A stretch of 64,000 nt of DNA, from positions 1 to 64,000 of the forward strand of contig JAEUWI010000027.1 of NCBI GenBank assembly GCA_016791475.1, read 5' to 3'. The stretch is from Candidatus Hydrogenedentota bacterium. GTDB taxonomy: Bacteria > Hydrogenedentota > Hydrogenedentia > Hydrogenedentales > JAEUWI01. The first letter of the stretch is position 1. Every line of letters starts with the position of its first letter. Below the pieces are notes generated by a model. The model worked only from the letters and a program-made list of their open reading frames with translations. It made no database searches and was not told the DNA's origin. Of this stretch, positions 25,613 to 36,032 are shown piece by piece. A program made the translations under genes and the position numbers.

Positions 25613-26785
25613 ATGCACTACGACGCCATTATCCTTGGCGCGGGCGCGGCCGGACTTATGTGCGCCATCGAGGCGGGGATGCGGGGCCGTCGCGTGTTGC
25701 TCATCGAGCACAACGACGCGGTAGGGAAGAAGATCCGCATTTCCGGCGGCGGCCGCTGTAATTTCACCAACGTCAATGCGGAACCGGCGCGCTACGTTTC
25801 GGCCAATCCGCGCTTCTGCCATTCGGCGCTCTCGCGTTATACCCCGAAGGATTTCATCGCCTTTGTGGAGCGCCATGGTATCGCCTGGCATGAGAAGAAG
25901 CTCGGTCAATTGTTCTGCGACGGCTCCGCCCAGCAAATCATCGACGCCCTGGTGACCGACTGCGCGGCGGCGGGTGTGGAAATACGTCTCGGTTGCACGG
26001 TGAACGCGGTGCGAAAGGGCGAAGACTATGTGGCGGAAACGGATCAGGGCGAGTGCAGCGCGCCGGCCCTGGTGGTGGCCACGGGTGGCCTTTCCATCGC
26101 GAAGCTCGGCGCGACCGATCTGGCCTACCGCATCGCGCGACAGTTTGACGTGCCCCTGGTGCCTTGTGCGCCGGGTCTCGTGCCCTTGACGCTGGCGGAG
26201 TCCGATCTGGGTGCGCTCGCGCCGCTCTCGGGCGTGTCCTTCGATGCGCGGGTGACCTGCGGCAAGACGGGCTTCGACGAAGCGGTCCTCATTACCCATC
26301 GCGGACTCAGCGGTCCGGCTATACTGCAGATATCGTCCTTCTGGGAGGCGGGCGCCGCCATCCAGTTGGATCTCTTTCCCGGCGTACGGTTGGAGGAGCT
26401 GTTGCTGGAGACCAAGCGGCGCGCGCCGGCCACTCAGCCCGGCGCGTTCCTGCGCGAAAGGTTGACCGCCCGTTTTGCAAAGCTGCTCTGCGAGCGCCAC
26501 GGCTGGAATCGGCCCCTGGGCGAAATGCCGGACAAGGGCCTTCGCGCCATGGCAGCCACCCTGCAGCAATGGCGCATCATTCCCAGCGGCACCGAAGGCT
26601 ACGCCAAGGCCGAAGTGACCCGGGGCGGCGTGGACACGCGCGCCCTCTCGCCCAAGTCCATGGAAGTGCGCGAGGTGCCGGGGCTGTACTTCATCGGCGA
26701 AGCCATGGACGTGACCGGCTGGCTCGGCGGCTACAATTTTCAATGGGCCTGGGCTTCCGGGGCCGCCGCCGGTCGGGACGTGTAG
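25613..26785 (+). CDS. BaiN/HI0933-type NAD(P)/FAD-dependent oxidoreductase
   Basis: A 390-residue flavoprotein. The FAD-binding motif 'DAIILGAGAAGLMCAIEAGMRGRRVLLIE' opens the protein and is followed by the family hallmark 'GKKIRISGGGRCNFTN'. The C-terminus 'GLYFIGEAMDVTGWLGGYNFQWAWASG' is also diagnostic. The family is widespread; some members act on bile acids or flavin substrates, but most have no known reaction. The ATG at 25613 gives the normal N-terminus. In-frame GTGs at 25592 and 25598 overlap the end of the upstream gene and are alternatives. A housekeeping role unrelated to the glycan locus is likely. It ends two bases from a converging gene. Confidence 0.9.
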   Translation: MHYDAIILGAGAAGLMCAIEAGMRGRRVLLIEHNDAVGKKIRISGGGRCNFTNVNAEPARYVSANPRFCHSALSRYTPKDFIAFVERHGIAWHEKKLGQLFCDGSAQQIIDALVTDCAAAGVEIRLGCTVNAVRKGEDYVAETDQGECSAPALVVATGGLSIAKLGATDLAYRIARQFDVPLVPCAPGLVPLTLAESDLGALAPLSGVSFDARVTCGKTGFDEAVLITHRGLSGPAILQISSFWEAGAAIQLDLFPGVRLEELLLETKRRAPATQPGAFLRERLTARFAKLLCERHGWNRPLGEMPDKGLRAMAATLQQWRIIPSGTEGYAKAEVTRGGVDTRALSPKSMEVREVPGLYFIGEAMDVTGWLGGYNFQWAWASGAAAGRDV

Positions 26786-26787
26786 CT

Positions 26788-28749
26788 TCAGTTCCCCAGT
26801 CGAAGACGGTAGATCGTCGTGGCGCTGCTGAGCACCCAGAGGCCCGGTTCCGATTCCGTGAGCATGTTCGCATCCGGCGCCGTGGCCACGGGTTCCAGGG
26901 TATTCGCCGCGCTGTCCCACCGATACAGCGTTCCGCCGCGCACGAAGTAGGAAAGACCATCGCTGCCGAGGCGCAGGTGTGTGGGCACGGCGCCGTTGCC
27001 CAGTTCCGCGGGCCACGTCCCCTGATACAGCACCTCGCACGTTTTCGTGTCGATGCAGGCCACATTGGCCCCCTGTGTTGCCAGCAGAACACCCTCACGC
27101 GTGATCCCATGGAGGGTGACCATGTCCGCGCCGGGCCACGGCGTGATAGTCTTTCCCACTTCGCGCTTCTCCGGATCGAAGGCATAGATCAAAGCACTCT
27201 CCTGCGTCGGCGGCGCACTCTGCATCTGGCCCCATCGGTCCGTGCCGCCCCAGAGGAGTTTATGCTCGGCGTCCCACGCGAGTGTGGGCAGATTCTGGTC
27301 CTTGATCAGGTGATGGTACACGTCGAACTTGCCCGATGCGGGATCGTGGACAATCAGCGCGCCCCCGAGCTGGTTGTAGTCGCTGTCGGAGGAAATGTAG
27401 ACCAGCTTGCCATCGGTCACGGCGGCCCTGGGCCGGGTCTGCTTGTACTCCGGACCGAACTGGGCGAGTTCCTTCGGGTTCTCACCGTAGACGATGGGCA
27501 GGGCCGGATCGAATCGCGAGATGACGGTCTGCACATAGATGCCGAGGTAAGCGATACCATCGAGCCCCACGGCGCACATGGCCTCGCCGGGCACGCGGGC
27601 GATCTTGCCCAGCTCCGCACGCACCTCGCCGCTGCGGGGATTCACCGTGAACAGATTCTGCTGGCTGTAATTCGCCCCCACAATGCACTCGGGCGTAATG
27701 GTCTCCACGAACATGATTGAGTTGCCGCCTGGCGCAAGGTTGTCGAGTTGGCCCTGCTGCAATTCGCCCGTGGCCAGGTCATAGCGGAACATGGCGCCAT
27801 AGTAACTCACGCCCGTGACCGCGCCCGGCTGTGCCTTGAGCCACCACAGCGACTCGGCTTTCGACTTCATTTCGCCCGCGACTTTCACTTCGGCATCGTG
27901 GGACAATTCCATCAGTCGACTGGACACGCGGCTCACGGTAAACCAGCGCCCGTCGACTTCCACCGGTGTTTCAAAGCTGTCTTCGGGATCGGTCTGGGGC
28001 GGCAGGGCCGGAGCCGCCACCTGAGGCGTTGCCACGGTTGCCGGGTCGAAAGGCGCGAACTGGCGCGTCTCGGGATCGAAAACCATCCGCACGTCCGCCG
28101 GTCCATTCGCTCGGAAGGCGATGCGGCCATCGGGCAGCGCGCTGGTCTCGCCCACATACTTGGTCTCGGGCACGGGTTGCTTCCAGAGTTCCCACTTCGC
28201 CGTGGCGGGGTCGTACTCGCCAAACCACGCGCCGGGATAGGTGCCGAAATAGATGCGGCCGTTCTTCCCGCCGATGGCGTCCCACGCGTACTGGCCCTCG
28301 GGAACCTCGCAGGCCAGTTCGGTGAACTCGCGCTTCGCCACGTCGAAGCGGTAGGCGTTGCCCGTGCCATAGGACATGACGTAGATATTGCCGTCCGCGC
28401 CCAGGGCCGCGCCGTGGCTGCCAATGTCGTTGTTGGGCAGGGCAAAGCGCTCGACGGACATCGTGCGGCAATCGATAAGAAAGAGCCAGTTGGCGGGCGC
28501 GCTGAAGCTGAAAGAGAAAAGTGCCATCGTATGGCCGTCGGGCAGATGAATTGGGCGACGGGTGTAGCCCAGCAAGGTCCGCACCTCGGGCGAGCCGATG
28601 ACCTCCGCCTTCGGCAGCGCGGAAACGTCGCGCGCGAGCAGCGTTGGTACGCGGCGGATCGGGTGGTCGGGTGCAAAGCCGTTGTCGGCGGGTTGGGCGA
28701 TGGAGCTGGCCAGGGCCAGGGAGACGAGAAGGGGGCTGAGAAGCGGCAT
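26788..28749 (-). CDS. Secreted beta-propeller protein of unknown function
   Basis: A 653-residue exported protein. The start at 28749 gives a clean signal peptide (MPLLSPLLVSLALASSIAQPAD) and has AAGGAT upstream; the longer frame from 28776 lacks this. The mature part has repeated four-strand units with motifs such as 'GADGNIYVMSYGTGNAYRFD', 'GKNGRIYFGTYPGAWFGEYDPATAKWE' and 'GSDGLSYFVRGGTLYRWD', typical of SMP-30/Vgb-like or PQQ-like propellers. No catalytic signature is visible. Related proteins in planctomycete-like genomes often accompany glycan or sulfatase genes. It converges on the BaiN-type gene with a two-base gap. Confidence 0.75.
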   Translation of the reverse strand: MPLLSPLLVSLALASSIAQPADNGFAPDHPIRRVPTLLARDVSALPKAEVIGSPEVRTLLGYTRRPIHLPDGHTMALFSFSFSAPANWLFLIDCRTMSVERFALPNNDIGSHGAALGADGNIYVMSYGTGNAYRFDVAKREFTELACEVPEGQYAWDAIGGKNGRIYFGTYPGAWFGEYDPATAKWELWKQPVPETKYVGETSALPDGRIAFRANGPADVRMVFDPETRQFAPFDPATVATPQVAAPALPPQTDPEDSFETPVEVDGRWFTVSRVSSRLMELSHDAEVKVAGEMKSKAESLWWLKAQPGAVTGVSYYGAMFRYDLATGELQQGQLDNLAPGGNSIMFVETITPECIVGANYSQQNLFTVNPRSGEVRAELGKIARVPGEAMCAVGLDGIAYLGIYVQTVISRFDPALPIVYGENPKELAQFGPEYKQTRPRAAVTDGKLVYISSDSDYNQLGGALIVHDPASGKFDVYHHLIKDQNLPTLAWDAEHKLLWGGTDRWGQMQSAPPTQESALIYAFDPEKREVGKTITPWPGADMVTLHGITREGVLLATQGANVACIDTKTCEVLYQGTWPAELGNGAVPTHLRLGSDGLSYFVRGGTLYRWDSAANTLEPVATAPDANMLTESEPGLWVLSSATTIYRLRLGN

Positions 28750-28946
28750 GGGCGGATCCTTTTCCGGAGATAGCAACGGCGGCTTGCAGCATCGACGTTT
28801 CAGGACTTGAAAGTCAACCGTAATATCCAGATTGGAACTGCGAACCCCGCAAATCGATTAAGAGTCCATAGGTCGAAGGCGGTAGCCTCACGTGTGCGAA
28901 ATCCCGCCTCTTCGTGGTGAGACCGCGAAATATCCCGCGAAACCCG

Positions 28947-28975
28947 TAGACAATATGGCGGACGCGGGCTATACT
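28947..28975 (+). promoter_or_regulatory. Sigma-70-type promoter for the giant lipoprotein gene
   Basis: TAGACA (28947-28952) and TATACT (28970-28975) are separated by exactly 17 bases, each one base from consensus. It lies about 105 bases before the chosen GTG start in the 330-base gap between divergent genes. I see nothing else definite in that gap. Confidence 0.65.
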
Positions 28976-29079
28976 GACACTCTAATCCGCTGTGGTGCGG
29001 GCGCGGCCGCAGCGGTACGAGAAGAGTCTTTCCGTCGTGCAGTGAGTTTGGCGTGCCCATTCTTCGTGAGGGTAGCATC

Positions 29080-32000
29080 GTGCGATTGCTCTTGGCGTTA
29101 GTGTCGTTGTGTTGCCTCGCCGCACTCATTCCATCCACGGGATGCGTTCCCATCGATCCCCCGGTGAAGGTGCCCGACATTGTCGGGCTCACGCGGGCCG
29201 AGGCGGAGGCCGAAATCATTGCCGCCGGTCTGGACATCGGCACGGTTTCCGAGGCTTTCAGCGACACGGTGGCCGCCGGCCTCATCATCTCCCAGGATCC
29301 CGCCGCGGACACCGAAGCTGTTCCCGGTTCTACGGTTTCCTTTGTGCTGTCACGAGGGCCGGAGGAGCCCGCTGGCCCCGTGCCGGCGCCGCCCACGACG
29401 CCCGTGGTCAACGCCCTTCCGGAGCTTACCGGTGAAGCTACGATTCAGATAACGGGAAACGCCCAGCCCGGTGTGCTGGTGGAGGTCAACGGCGGAGGGG
29501 GCTTTGCCACGGCTACGGCGGACAATGCAGGCGCCTATTCCGTGTCCGTCCCTCTCTATGCAAACCGGCCGAACCGACTTTTTGTCAGCGCCGTCGACGA
29601 CCTCCTTCTTCGCAGCGCGCCCGCGCCGGTGGTGGTCATTCAAGATGCTTCACCACCCGCGCTCTTCATCGATTTTCCCGAAGACGGCGCGGAGGTTTAC
29701 ACCGACTCGATTGACGTGTCGGGCCGCGCCGGCGATTTGCTCGCCGGATTCGAGGGGCTCCAGGTGCTCGTCAATGGCGCGGCTGCGGAGACCGATCCGG
29801 GTCTTGGCACCAATGGCACCTTCCTCCGCATGGCCGTACCGCTGGCCGTGGGAGAGAACGTCATCGAGGCGACGGCCACGGACGAGGCGGGCAACGTCGT
29901 GCTGGCCCAGGTGACCGTGACGAGATTACCCCTGGCCGGCCCGCGAATCACCCTTGTTTCCGGTAATGGCCAACTGGGCGGAGCCAATACCACGCTGCCC
30001 GAGCCCGTGGTGGTGGAAGTGACCGATGGCGCGAACCTTCCCATTGCCGACAGCCACCTCACCGCCCGCGTGACGCGGAGCGACGGGCAGCTCTCGCTCA
30101 GCCCCGACATCCCGAATCCCGACGGTATTCGCCTGCAGATCATGACGGACGCCCAGGGGCGGGCAACGATGTACTGGACCCTGGGCACGGACGCGGGCCG
30201 GGGCAACAACCGCCTTGAAATCGTCTCGGAAGATACGGATAACAGCGTATTCTATTGCGCATCGGCACTGCCTGGCGCGCCGACCCAGATTAACATCATG
30301 GAGGGCAACAATCAGAAGGTGGAGATAAACAGTACCGCGCCCGTGCCCCTGACCGTGTGGGTGAGCGATGGCGACAATGGGGTGGAGGGCGTCCCGGTAA
30401 CCTTTTCATTTACCAGCGCGGATGGCTATTTCAACGACACCGAAGGGCTCCAGGAGATCACCGTGATGACTTCGGCGTCGGGTCATGCCGAAGTGCGCTA
30501 CACGCTCGGCGGGGCCGACACGCACAACCTGATCACCGCCGATTTTGAAGGAAACACGACCGCCCCGGCGACCTTTGATATTCTTGGACTGGCGCGGGGC
30601 GATGGAACGCCCACCAGCTTCGCCGGGCGCGTGCTGGACAACGCGGGCGGCCCCATCGGCGGCGCGACCGTCGAGCTTTCGGTGGACAGCGATTTCGTAA
30701 GTACCCGAAGCGCGGCCGACGGCAGTTTCACTTTCACCGACCTGCCCAGCGGCCTGGCCCACCTGCGCGTGGACGGCGCCACCGCCACGACACTGAACGG
30801 CGAGCCGATTCCAGTCGGTTCTTTTCCGTCGCTCAATTATGATCCCTACATCGTGCCCGATACCGCAAACTCTCTGAGCATGCCCGTGCTGTTGCCCGCC
30901 ATCAATCCGGCCAACGCGCGCATGTACGACGGAACCCAGGATGTGGAGTTGACCGTAGAGGGACTGGAGGGTGTGAAGTTCACCATCGCCGCGGGTTCCA
31001 TGACCCTCGCGGACGGCACGCGGCCTTCACCGGAGAACCCGGTCGCCGTCTCCGTGGATCAGGTGCATTTCGACGATCTTCCCATGCCGATGCCGAACGG
31101 CGCGGCGCCCAACATGACCCTGACATTTCAGCCGCCCCGGGCAACCTACGATCCACCGGTTCGCGTTGAGTACCCGAACACCGCCGGTCTCGCGCCGGGC
31201 CAGGTCTCTTACTTTCTCAGCTTCGATCACGATCTGGGCCAGTACGCAATCGTAGCCTCGGGGGCCGTCTCGGAAGATGGCTCCACCATCGTTACCGACA
31301 AGGGGTCCGGCCTCCCGAAGGGCGGGTGGCAGGCCACGTGTCCGCCCTACACCGTTCGGGGCAAAGCCCGCGATCGATGCGGCATCGTTGCCGTGCTCAT
31401 CTTCGCCGGCGGCACCGATCTTCAGGACGACCTCTACGCGCTACTCGGGAGGGATTTCAGCGCGGGTGTGCAGCCGATCAAGTCGGGCGTGGACGCCGTG
31501 GATCCCGAAAAGGTCCGCTCTTTCATCGCCCGCGCCCAGTCCTTTGGGCCCTTGCAAGTGCAAATCGGCAGAATGTGGCTCGATCAATTGAAGCGGGATC
31601 AACCACCGGACTGTCCGGAGCCCAAGGTCGTTATCGTGGGCTACAGCCTTGGCGGGGACTCGGTCCGATTGTCCGGTGATATAGACGCGGAGCGGCGCTT
31701 TGCCTTCGATCCCATCGCGCGCTCGCTGGTCTTTCCGCCCACTTGCCTGGCCTACCAGCGCGGGGAATCCTTCCCGGCGCCCTCCAACACCGAGACCGTA
31801 CTCGCCGGCGAACTCTCCGAGGCCGCAATTGCCAACTGCATGGCGATCGGATGCAACCTGGACTTGGGGGCCTGCCTGCGCGGGTATCGGATGACCGGCG
31901 GGGCCATCAGCACCATCCCCGCCGCGGATCATGGCACCATTGTGGGGCTCGCCACGCCCCGCGTCATCACGGCGGTGCAGGAACTGGTCAACCAATTGTC

Positions 32001-35000
32001 GAAATCCGAAGCGGAGCCGAAAGGCGAGGCGCCGGTACTCCAACTCAACGAAACCTTCACGCTCATGCTCAACGGCCAGAGCTTTCAGCCCGATCAGAGC
32101 GGCTTTTTCTTCTTCGACAATGTTTCGGTTACCGACTCATTCGGCCCCGATGGCCCTGGTTCCCCGCGTGACCAGGTGGGCGATGATTTCGTCCAGATTA
32201 CCGGCTCGGGAGTGATCGGCGGAGAAACCTGGTATGTCTACAGCGATCCCTTCCAGGTGCGCAGTGGCGGCGTGGAGGTCATCGACAGCCTGATCTTCCG
32301 TCAGACTCCACCCGTGCTGCCGGTATCCATACGCGCCACTCCCGAAAGCCCGGTGCTTACCGAAGCCGGCGCGACGACCCGGATGGGGGTGATCGCAACG
32401 CTGGCCGATGGCAGCACCGTGGACGTATCCGCGCGAAATGACTTCACCACCTACCGGACGAGCAACCCCCGTATCGCGACGGTTTCGAATGAAGGCGTGG
32501 TCACCGCCGTGCGCGAAGGCACCGTATTCATCACGGCCAACAACCGGGGTGCAACTTCGGTCGCCCGCGTGTCGGTGGTCGCCGGTGACGCCCTCACCAC
32601 GGTGGTGGGCGCTGTGGAGGACAGCGGCGGCGCGCCCGTGGAAGACAGTGACATCCGCATCGTGAATCTTGCCGGGAGTGGCGAGACGGATTCGAGCGGC
32701 GCCTTCAGCATTCCGCTGGTGGCCGCGAATCAGGGCAATATCGTCACCATCGCACAGCGTCTCGGTAGCGGGCCCGCCCTGATCGCGGTCAGTCCGCCCG
32801 CGGTTCCCGTTGCGGGCGGCACGACGAATGTGGGCACGCTGGTGGCCGAAACCCTCTGTGAACGCTTTCCCGGCGATTGCGACGACATCGATCTCGACGG
32901 TGTTCGCGACGCCATCGAAGCCGCGCTGGGTCTGGCTGCGGGCGACAACGACGCCGACAACGACGGTATCCTCGATGGTGATGAAGATCTGGACGGGGAC
33001 GGCCTGTCCGTGACGGTGGAAGATGCCGTCGGCACCGACCCCGCGTCCAGCGACACGGATCAGGACGGATTGGCCGATGGCGAGGAGTTGCGGCGGGGAT
33101 CGTCGCCGATAGACCAGGACTCGGACGGAGACGGCCTGCTGGATGGAGAAGATGACGATCCCGCTGTGGCGGACGCCACACCGCCCACGGTGATTCTGAG
33201 CAGTCCCGGGGATGGAAGCGAATTGATTGAGGGCGAATCGATCACCTTGAGAGCCACTGCGGAGGACAATGGTCGCGTGGCCTCGGTGACCTTCGTCGCG
33301 CAGGGTCTAGAAGCGGGGACGGACACGGCGGTGCCCTTTGCCCTTGACTATCAGGTGCCGCTCGATATCAATCTGCTCACCTTGGAAGCCATCGCCACGG
33401 ACACGAATGAAAACACCGGGACTACGGGTCCTCTGGAGTTCACCGTCCTGCCCGATCCGGGGTCGACGGTGATCGGCCTCGTAACCGACGAGGCTGAGGT
33501 GCCCCTGGAAGGCGCGGAGGTCACTGTCGTACCCGGATTCACGGCGACGACGGGCGTCGACGGACGCTTCTCAATTGCCGGCGTTCCAACGGTATCCGGC
33601 GACTACACGGTGCGTGCACGATTCGCCCCGGAAGGTGGACGGAGTCTGAAGGGCACTTCAGCGCCGGTGGCTCCGGTGCGGGGCGGCACGACGGACGCAG
33701 GCACGATCATCGTTCGGGACGCGCCGCTCTTTGAAGGCCGCAAGTATCCCATCGCCGACATACCGACGGACGCGGCGGCGGGCGATGTGACTGGTGATGG
33801 TGCCCCGGACATCGCAGTAACAATCGGATCGAGCCTCAACCGGGTCCGGCTCTTTCGGGGCAACGGTGATGGTTCACTGCAATCCTCGGTGCTGATCGAC
33901 GAGTTTACGCTGAGACCGGAAGGCGTGGCGATGGCGCGCATTGACGACGGAGACAGTCTCGACCTTGTTGTGGCGCAGCGCGCCCCGGGGAACGCCCTAC
34001 CCGGGCAGGTGTCGGTCTACCTCAACGACGGCGTCGGCGGCTTCGGCGCGGCGATAAACTCGCCCACAACCATTGGCAATCAGGCCCCGGAATTCTCCGT
34101 GGCCGATTTGAACGGCGACACCGCACTCGATCTGATCATTGCCACCGGAACGAATTCCACCAGTAATGTGGAAGTCCTGCTGGGTGATGGGTCTGGCGCC
34201 TTTGCGGCGGGCGCGCTCTATCCCGCGGGCGTGATGGTGACGGACGTCGCCATCGGCGACTTCGACGGTGACGAGGCGCCGGACATCGCCGCCGCAGACC
34301 AGAACGGCTCGCAGGTGTACGTGTTGTTTAACAATGCCGATGGCTCCGGTACATTCCAGGACGGCGTGGTGGCAATCCCCCGTCCCGACGGTGAGGCGTT
34401 TCCAGGGGCCGTGGCGGTGGCCGACCTCAACGGCGATGGCGATTTCGACCTCGCAGCCGGCTTCGGTCAGTCCAACGTCAATTCGGCCTCCGCTGTGGTG
34501 GCCCTCGGCAATGGCGACGGTACGTTCCGCGATGCCGTTGTCTACGCTGTGTCGGAATTTGGCAGCGCGACGCCCGCCAAAGTCTCCGCAGCCGATATGA
34601 ACGGCGATGATGTCCCGGATCTGGTGGCGGCCAATCGAAACTCCTCCGAAATCACGATCTTGCCCGGTGTCGGGGATGGAAGCTTCCTCGCGCCGCTGGC
34701 GGTACCGACGGGTAATACCCCCGAGACCGCCGTGATCGCGGACATGGACAAAGACGGCGACCCCGACGTGGTCTCGGCGAACTGGAGCATGGACGTGTTC
34801 GTGCTGTTCAATGACGGCAGTGCCGGCCTCACCCCGCCGCCGCCCGCCACGAACACCGAAGGCAACGAACCGGTGTCCGTCGTGGTGGCGGACTTTGACG
34901 GCGACGCCATTGAGGACGCCGCCGTGGCCCACCGGATCAGCAATGACCTAGCCATACTCAAAGGCAATGAAAATGGGACCTTTGCCCCACCCGTCCCGAT

Positions 35001-35940
35001 TGAGGTCGGCGAGACGCCCACCAATATCTCGCTGGGCCATTTTAATGCCGATGGATTTGTGGATCTCGTGGTGCCGAGCCAGAGTGGCAATTCCATTTCT
35101 CTGCTTCTCGGCAAGGGCGATGGCACCTTCGAAACACCGGCGACCATCGACCTGACCATAGGGAACCTGCCGAGTTACGGTGCGGTGGGACGCTTCAACG
35201 GAGATGCCTTTGACGATGTCGCAGTGGCCGTGGAAACCGCGCAGAAAGTTGCGATCCTCCTGGGCAACGGGGACGGAACATTCCAGACACCCCAGGTCAT
35301 CGATACCAACCGCAGCCCCCAGTTCATTACCGCCGCAGACATCAATGCCGACACGTTCCAGGATCTGCTCGTGGGGGTAAATGATTTCCCCGGAGGCGTG
35401 GTGGTCCATATGGGCAATGGCGACGGAACCTTTGATTCGCCATCCCTGATTTTCGCGCTGGATTCCAGCCTCTACGTACAAAATATCGAGGTGGCCGACA
35501 TGGACCAGGATTCCGTCCAGGATGTCGTCATTATGACGGGTTACTCCGACCCCGTGGACTCAAAAGGCACGAGTCAATTCTTAGGTGGATTCTTTCTGCT
35601 TTACGGCCTGGACGGAGGGGGCTTTGAATCCGCCGTGTATCAGCCCGGCAACGGATCCGATCCCGGTCAGGGCAGCGCCGCCGATATTGATGGCGATGGC
35701 GTCCTCGATCTCATTTCCGCGAGCGGGACAACCCTCGACGTATCCGTGCTCCTCGGCAATGGAGACCGCACATTCCTGCCCGAGCAGCGCTACAACATGA
35801 ACCGTCCGGGCCGCTTCAACTTCGGTAGCGGCGGCGGTGCCCGCTTTCAGATCTACGACGCCAACGAAGACGGATTAAAGGACATCGTGGCCGTGTACGG
35901 ACTGGTCAGTGAAATTCAATCGCTGCTCCAACTGCCCTGA
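29080..35940 (+). CDS. Giant multidomain lipoprotein: PASTA, Ig-like, embedded alpha/beta-hydrolase, TSP3 and FG-GAP repeats
   Basis: A 2286-residue surface or periplasmic protein. The GTG at 29080 has GAGGG seven bases upstream and starts a lipoprotein signal with Cys22 (STGC); the frame also opens at GTG 29053. Domains in order: PASTA-like (about 30-96), bacterial Ig-like and Big_1-like units (about 105-510), a carboxypeptidase-regulatory-like unit (about 515-590), an alpha/beta-hydrolase-like domain (about 755-960) with nucleophile-elbow Ser856 in GYSLGG and a possible catalytic His951, a Big_2-like domain (about 1085-1170), a second regulatory-like unit, Asp-rich TSP3-type calcium repeats (about 1266-1368), another Ig-like and regulatory-like unit, and FG-GAP/VCBS repeats (about 1553-2286) forming one or two propellers. 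Adhesion, with possible lipase or esterase activity, is inferred. Confidence 0.85.
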   Translation: MRLLLALVSLCCLAALIPSTGCVPIDPPVKVPDIVGLTRAEAEAEIIAAGLDIGTVSEAFSDTVAAGLIISQDPAADTEAVPGSTVSFVLSRGPEEPAGPVPAPPTTPVVNALPELTGEATIQITGNAQPGVLVEVNGGGGFATATADNAGAYSVSVPLYANRPNRLFVSAVDDLLLRSAPAPVVVIQDASPPALFIDFPEDGAEVYTDSIDVSGRAGDLLAGFEGLQVLVNGAAAETDPGLGTNGTFLRMAVPLAVGENVIEATATDEAGNVVLAQVTVTRLPLAGPRITLVSGNGQLGGANTTLPEPVVVEVTDGANLPIADSHLTARVTRSDGQLSLSPDIPNPDGIRLQIMTDAQGRATMYWTLGTDAGRGNNRLEIVSEDTDNSVFYCASALPGAPTQINIMEGNNQKVEINSTAPVPLTVWVSDGDNGVEGVPVTFSFTSADGYFNDTEGLQEITVMTSASGHAEVRYTLGGADTHNLITADFEGNTTAPATFDILGLARGDGTPTSFAGRVLDNAGGPIGGATVELSVDSDFVSTRSAADGSFTFTDLPSGLAHLRVDGATATTLNGEPIPVGSFPSLNYDPYIVPDTANSLSMPVLLPAINPANARMYDGTQDVELTVEGLEGVKFTIAAGSMTLADGTRPSPENPVAVSVDQVHFDDLPMPMPNGAAPNMTLTFQPPRATYDPPVRVEYPNTAGLAPGQVSYFLSFDHDLGQYAIVASGAVSEDGSTIVTDKGSGLPKGGWQATCPPYTVRGKARDRCGIVAVLIFAGGTDLQDDLYALLGRDFSAGVQPIKSGVDAVDPEKVRSFIARAQSFGPLQVQIGRMWLDQLKRDQPPDCPEPKVVIVGYSLGGDSVRLSGDIDAERRFAFDPIARSLVFPPTCLAYQRGESFPAPSNTETVLAGELSEAAIANCMAIGCNLDLGACLRGYRMTGGAISTIPAADHGTIVGLATPRVITAVQELVNQLSKSEAEPKGEAPVLQLNETFTLMLNGQSFQPDQSGFFFFDNVSVTDSFGPDGPGSPRDQVGDDFVQITGSGVIGGETWYVYSDPFQVRSGGVEVIDSLIFRQTPPVLPVSIRATPESPVLTEAGATTRMGVIATLADGSTVDVSARNDFTTYRTSNPRIATVSNEGVVTAVREGTVFITANNRGATSVARVSVVAGDALTTVVGAVEDSGGAPVEDSDIRIVNLAGSGETDSSGAFSIPLVAANQGNIVTIAQRLGSGPALIAVSPPAVPVAGGTTNVGTLVAETLCERFPGDCDDIDLDGVRDAIEAALGLAAGDNDADNDGILDGDEDLDGDGLSVTVEDAVGTDPASSDTDQDGLADGEELRRGSSPIDQDSDGDGLLDGEDDDPAVADATPPTVILSSPGDGSELIEGESITLRATAEDNGRVASVTFVAQGLEAGTDTAVPFALDYQVPLDINLLTLEAIATDTNENTGTTGPLEFTVLPDPGSTVIGLVTDEAEVPLEGAEVTVVPGFTATTGVDGRFSIAGVPTVSGDYTVRARFAPEGGRSLKGTSAPVAPVRGGTTDAGTIIVRDAPLFEGRKYPIADIPTDAAAGDVTGDGAPDIAVTIGSSLNRVRLFRGNGDGSLQSSVLIDEFTLRPEGVAMARIDDGDSLDLVVAQRAPGNALPGQVSVYLNDGVGGFGAAINSPTTIGNQAPEFSVADLNGDTALDLIIATGTNSTSNVEVLLGDGSGAFAAGALYPAGVMVTDVAIGDFDGDEAPDIAAADQNGSQVYVLFNNADGSGTFQDGVVAIPRPDGEAFPGAVAVADLNGDGDFDLAAGFGQSNVNSASAVVALGNGDGTFRDAVVYAVSEFGSATPAKVSAADMNGDDVPDLVAANRNSSEITILPGVGDGSFLAPLAVPTGNTPETAVIADMDKDGDPDVVSANWSMDVFVLFNDGSAGLTPPPPATNTEGNEPVSVVVADFDGDAIEDAAVAHRISNDLAILKGNENGTFAPPVPIEVGETPTNISLGHFNADGFVDLVVPSQSGNSISLLLGKGDGTFETPATIDLTIGNLPSYGAVGRFNGDAFDDVAVAVETAQKVAILLGNGDGTFQTPQVIDTNRSPQFITAADINADTFQDLLVGVNDFPGGVVVHMGNGDGTFDSPSLIFALDSSLYVQNIEVADMDQDSVQDVVIMTGYSDPVDSKGTSQFLGGFFLLYGLDGGGFESAVYQPGNGSDPGQGSAADIDGDGVLDLISASGTTLDVSVLLGNGDRTFLPEQRYNMNRPGRFNFGSGGGARFQIYDANEDGLKDIVAVYGLVSEIQSLLQLP

Positions 35941-36032
35941 GCCGGGAAGAATCGCAACCAGGCTCTCGGTCGGCTGAAGGCACGTTGGGAAATCACCGCG
36001 ATGGTGTAGAAGACCCGTAAACAAAAGTGCGA

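Noticed and set aside
25160-27040. A 626-codon minus-strand open frame
   Set aside because: It is antisense to the BaiN-type flavoprotein gene and the end of the ligase gene, which have clear family motifs in the plus strand.
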